A DNA stretch of 7,699 nt from Kiritimatiellia bacterium (GTDB taxonomy: Bacteria > Verrucomicrobiota > Kiritimatiellia > RFP12 > UBA1067), in assembly GCA_017648225.1 (NCBI GenBank), contig JAGCJE010000062.1:1-7699 (forward strand), written 5' to 3'. The stretch's first letter is position 1, and the number at the start of each line of letters is the position of its first letter. Both the position numbers and the translations under genes were made by a program. Of this stretch, positions 5,904-7,699 are shown one piece after another. The notes under the pieces are model-generated. The model was not told the origin of the DNA and searched no databases. It worked only from the letters and a program-made list of their open reading frames with translations.

Positions 5904-7268
5904 ATGATTAAAAGAGAATGGTTGATTGAAAAGGCGCAAAAGGTGCGCAAGGCAGACTATATCGATCCGGCATTATACCGCAAATACGGCGTCAAGCGCG
6001 GTTTGCGAAATGATGACGGCATGGGCGTTCTGGTCGGGCTTACGACTATCGGAAACGTTCACGGCTATGTCGTTTCCGAAGGTGAGAAGATAGCGATTCC
6101 TGGAGAGCTTTATTATCGCGGAATAAACGTAAAAGATCTCGTCGCCGCCGACCGCAAGGAGCATCGCTACGGTTACGAGGAGTGCGCGTATCTTCTGATG
6201 TTCGGCGAACTGCCGACGGCGCGCGAGCTCGTCGACTGGAAGGCGAAACTCGGCATGTACCGCAAGCTTTCGGACGGTTTTAAGGAGAATGCGATTTTGC
6301 GCCATCCCTCCGCCGACATTATGAACGCTATCGCCCGTGCCGTTCTCTTTGCGATGGCGTTCGAGGAGGTGCCCGAGCAGGACGCGATCAACGACCTTTC
6401 GATTGAGACTTGTCTTGAAAGATCAATCGCGCTCATCAGCGTAATGCCGACGATCGCCGCGTACGCGTATCAGGCTAAAGTCCACTACCACATGGGCGGC
6501 TCGCTCATGATCCGCAATCCCGACCCGAAGAAGTCGAGCGCGGAGAACTTTCTCTCTCTTATCCGTGACGACGGGCGCTACACGAGGCTTGAGGCCGAAA
6601 CTCTCGACCTCTCGCTCATTCTTCACGCCGAGCACGGCGGCGGAAACAACTCGTCGTTCGTAACCCACGTAGTGACAAGCGCCCACACCGACATCTATTC
6701 GTCGATCGCAGCGTCCGTTCTTTCGCTCAAGGGTTCCCGCCACGGCGGCGCGAACCTGCGCGTCATGAAGCAGATGGACGAGATCAAGGAGAACGTAAAG
6801 GACTGGCGCGATCCCAAATCCGTTGAAGCGTACCTGAGAAAGATTGCCGAGAAAAAGGCTGGCGACGGAACTGGCCTCATCTACGGGCTCGGACATGCGG
6901 TTTATACGGTTTCCGATCCGCGCGCGAAGCTTTTAAAGCGCAAGGCCAAGGAGCTCGCCAGAGCGAAGAACCGTCTTGATGAAATGAGGCTTTATGAGAT
7001 GGTCGAGGAGTTCGGCCCCGCGATCATTAAAGAACTTCATCCCCGCGCCGAGGACGTCTGTGCCAACGTCGACCTTTACTCGGGATTTGTTTATGACATG
7101 CTCAACATTCCGCGCGATCTTTATACGCCGCTTTTTGCGGTCGGCCGCTGCGTAAGCTGGTGCGCCCACCGTATGGAGGAGCTTATAAACAACGGGCCGA
7201 TTCTCCGCCCTGCGTACAAGCCTCTCTTCCGTCCGAAGACCTATGTTCCGCTCAAGGATCGCCGATAA
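5904..7268 (+). CDS. gltA: Citrate synthase (Si-type, HAEHGGGN subgroup)
   Basis: Condenses acetyl-CoA with oxaloacetate to citrate and CoA, the entry step of the TCA cycle and the route to 2-oxoglutarate and glutamate. The catalytic triad of the family is present: His244 in LILHAEHGGGN, His280 in GSRHGGAN and Asp338 in GLGHAVYTVSDPRA. The oxaloacetate/CoA-binding context around these is intact, and PGELYYRGINVKDLV (66-80) is the usual N-terminal domain signature. From the ATG at 5904 it has 454 residues, close to the length I recall for the citrate synthases with this motif in Clostridia and Bacteroides. An in-frame TTG at 5832 would add 24 residues but lies upstream of the predicted promoter -10. 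A 2-methylcitrate synthase activity cannot be excluded from sequence, but no propionate genes are nearby. No hairpin terminator separates it from the tRNA gene. Confidence 0.95.
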   Translation: MIKREWLIEKAQKVRKADYIDPALYRKYGVKRGLRNDDGMGVLVGLTTIGNVHGYVVSEGEKIAIPGELYYRGINVKDLVAADRKEHRYGYEECAYLLMFGELPTARELVDWKAKLGMYRKLSDGFKENAILRHPSADIMNAIARAVLFAMAFEEVPEQDAINDLSIETCLERSIALISVMPTIAAYAYQAKVHYHMGGSLMIRNPDPKKSSAENFLSLIRDDGRYTRLEAETLDLSLILHAEHGGGNNSSFVTHVVTSAHTDIYSSIAASVLSLKGSRHGGANLRVMKQMDEIKENVKDWRDPKSVEAYLRKIAEKKAGDGTGLIYGLGHAVYTVSDPRAKLLKRKAKELARAKNRLDEMRLYEMVEEFGPAIIKELHPRAEDVCANVDLYSGFVYDMLNIPRDLYTPLFAVGRCVSWCAHRMEELINNGPILRPAYKPLFRPKTYVPLKDRR

Positions 7269-7288
7269 AAAATATTTTACATTTGCTG

Positions 7289-7318
7289 TTGACACAGTCA
7301 GCCGAGATTTGATAAACT
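7289..7318 (+). promoter_or_regulatory. Probable promoter of tRNA-Val
   Basis: A consensus -35 TTGACA at 7289-7294 is followed after 18 bases by the weak -10 TAAACT at 7313-7318. Initiation would fall a few bases before the mature tRNA 5' end at 7332. An alternative -10, TATATT at 7319-7324, has too long a spacer (24). Confidence 0.55.
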
Positions 7319-7331
7319 ATATTTCAGTTTA

Positions 7332-7408
7332 GGGCTATTAGCTCAGTTGGTTAGAGCGCTTCCTTGACATGGAAGAGGTCAGTGGTTCGAATCCACTATA
7401 GCCCACCA
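7332..7408 (+). tRNA. tRNA-Val, anticodon GAC
   Basis: A full 77-base cloverleaf can be drawn. The 7-bp acceptor stem is 7332-7338 with 7398-7404. The D stem is GCTC/GAGC (7341-7344 with 7354-7357). The 5-bp anticodon stem is 7359-7363 with 7371-7375, around a 7-base loop holding GAC at 7366-7368. The T stem is 7381-7385 with 7393-7397 around TTCGAAT. The discriminator A (7405) and CCA (7406-7408) are encoded. GAC reads the valine codons GUC and GUU. GTC is frequent in the neighbouring genes, especially ilvC and glnS. Confidence 0.97.
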
Positions 7409-7421
7409 TTAAATCTCGATG

Positions 7422-7447
7422 AAACCGCCGAATAAAGGCGGTTTTTT
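7422..7447 (+). terminator. Rho-independent terminator of the tRNA gene
   Basis: A perfect 8-bp stem (7422-7429 with 7437-7444) encloses a 7-base A-rich loop and merges into a run of six T at 7442-7447. It lies 14 bases after the tRNA CCA end. Confidence 0.9.
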
Positions 7448-7472
7448 GTATTTATAGACGTAAGGATAAGTA

Positions 7473-7503
7473 TTGTTAATAGCAAGGGGACTGTTGGTAT
7501 TAT
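7473..7503 (+). promoter_or_regulatory. Putative promoter of the right-edge transcript
   Basis: TATTAT at 7498-7503 with TG one base upstream (7495-7496) forms an extended -10. TTGTTA at 7473-7478 is a possible -35 with a somewhat long 19-base spacer. It stands just after the tRNA terminator, where a new unit would be expected. Initiation would be near 7510. Confidence 0.45.
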
Positions 7504-7509
7504 ATTGCG

Positions 7510-7699
7510 TGTTCCCCCCAAAGGGAATAGTACTCGGGGTTGAAAGACTGCCGTGTATTAGAGTATGATACGGAACAGCAGGTGTATGGTTAACACTTGC
7601 TGTACGCATGGGAGACGCTCGTCGGGGACATGAGCTAGGCCGCTTACACGGCTCACGCTCGAAGGACTGTTTGAGCGCCGGCGGAAACCACCTGCTTGA
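7510..7699 (+). ncRNA. Putative structured RNA or long 5' leader, cut by the window edge
   Basis: No credible protein gene was found. Read rightward, the sequence folds into six successive, non-overlapping hairpins: 7512-7516/7523-7527 (5 bp), 7551-7556/7568-7573 (6 bp with one G.U), 7575-7585/7593-7603 (11 bp with one G.U), 7617-7622/7630-7635 (6 bp with one G.U), 7638-7642/7649-7653 (5 bp) and 7656-7663/7670-7677 (8 bp). All but the second have 6-7 base loops. Such dense pairing downstream of a promoter-like site suggests a non-coding RNA or cis-regulatory leader. I did not find the signatures of tmRNA, SRP RNA, RNase P RNA or the riboswitches I checked (FMN, TPP, SAM, lysine, glycine, cobalamin). 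A divergent 6S RNA remains possible. The 3' end is not in the window. Confidence 0.4.

Noticed and set aside
7409..7609. 66-residue minus-strand frame after the tRNA gene
   Set aside because: It runs through the tRNA terminator and the putative promoter, has no supporting ribosome binding site, and its sequence is low-complexity and unrecognised.
7608..7699. Open frame from ATG 7608 to the window edge (about 30 codons)
   Set aside because: No Shine-Dalgarno precedes it, the peptide has no recognisable features, and the stretch is better explained by RNA hairpins. More sequence to the right would decide.
1..7699. CRISPR array, insertion sequence, integron site or defence cassette
   Set aside because: No spaced direct repeats, no transposase or integrase, no terminal inverted repeats around a gene, and all five proteins have housekeeping or envelope-type features.

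Overview
This 7.7 kb window (about half G+C) is an ordinary bacterial chromosomal segment. It holds five complete protein genes, all on the + strand, then a tRNA gene with its terminator, then about 250 bases that look like the start of a structured RNA or leader running off the right edge. The genes have clear Shine-Dalgarno sites and sigma-70-like promoters. The enzyme types fit a member of the PVC superphylum (Kiritimatiellota, Lentisphaerota or Verrucomicrobiota): a Bacteroidetes-like short KARI, a citrate synthase with the HAEHGGGN motif, a discriminating GlnRS, and a small secreted protein of a kind I associate with Verrucomicrobia and Lentisphaerae. That placement is inference and only moderately sure.

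Layout. Positions 1-217 carry a long hairpin followed by eight T (probable terminator of a gene off the left edge) and then the promoter and ribosome binding site of ilvC. Positions 218-5819 look like one transcription unit: ilvC (ketol-acid reductoisomerase), a CPA2-type cation/proton antiporter with a C-terminal RCK_C domain, a small exported helical-repeat protein of unknown function, and glnS. The first junction is 15 bases with a Shine-Dalgarno overlapping the stop codon; the next two are 4-base ATGA overlaps, so translational coupling is likely. Positions 5820-5903 contain a second promoter, which drives the citrate synthase gene (start re-assigned to the ATG at 5904). Positions 7289-7447 hold a promoter, tRNA-Val(GAC) and a rho-independent terminator. 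Positions 7473-7699 hold a putative extended -10 promoter followed by six consecutive hairpins; no protein or known RNA family was recognised.

How the parts fit. KARI (branched-chain amino acid synthesis), GlnRS (translation) and citrate synthase (entry to the TCA cycle and glutamate supply) are housekeeping genes. The antiporter and the small exported protein add an envelope component. No mobile element, CRISPR array, toxin-antitoxin pair or defence system was seen. The least explained items are the right-edge structured RNA, the exported protein, and a cysteine cluster in the C-terminal half of GlnRS.
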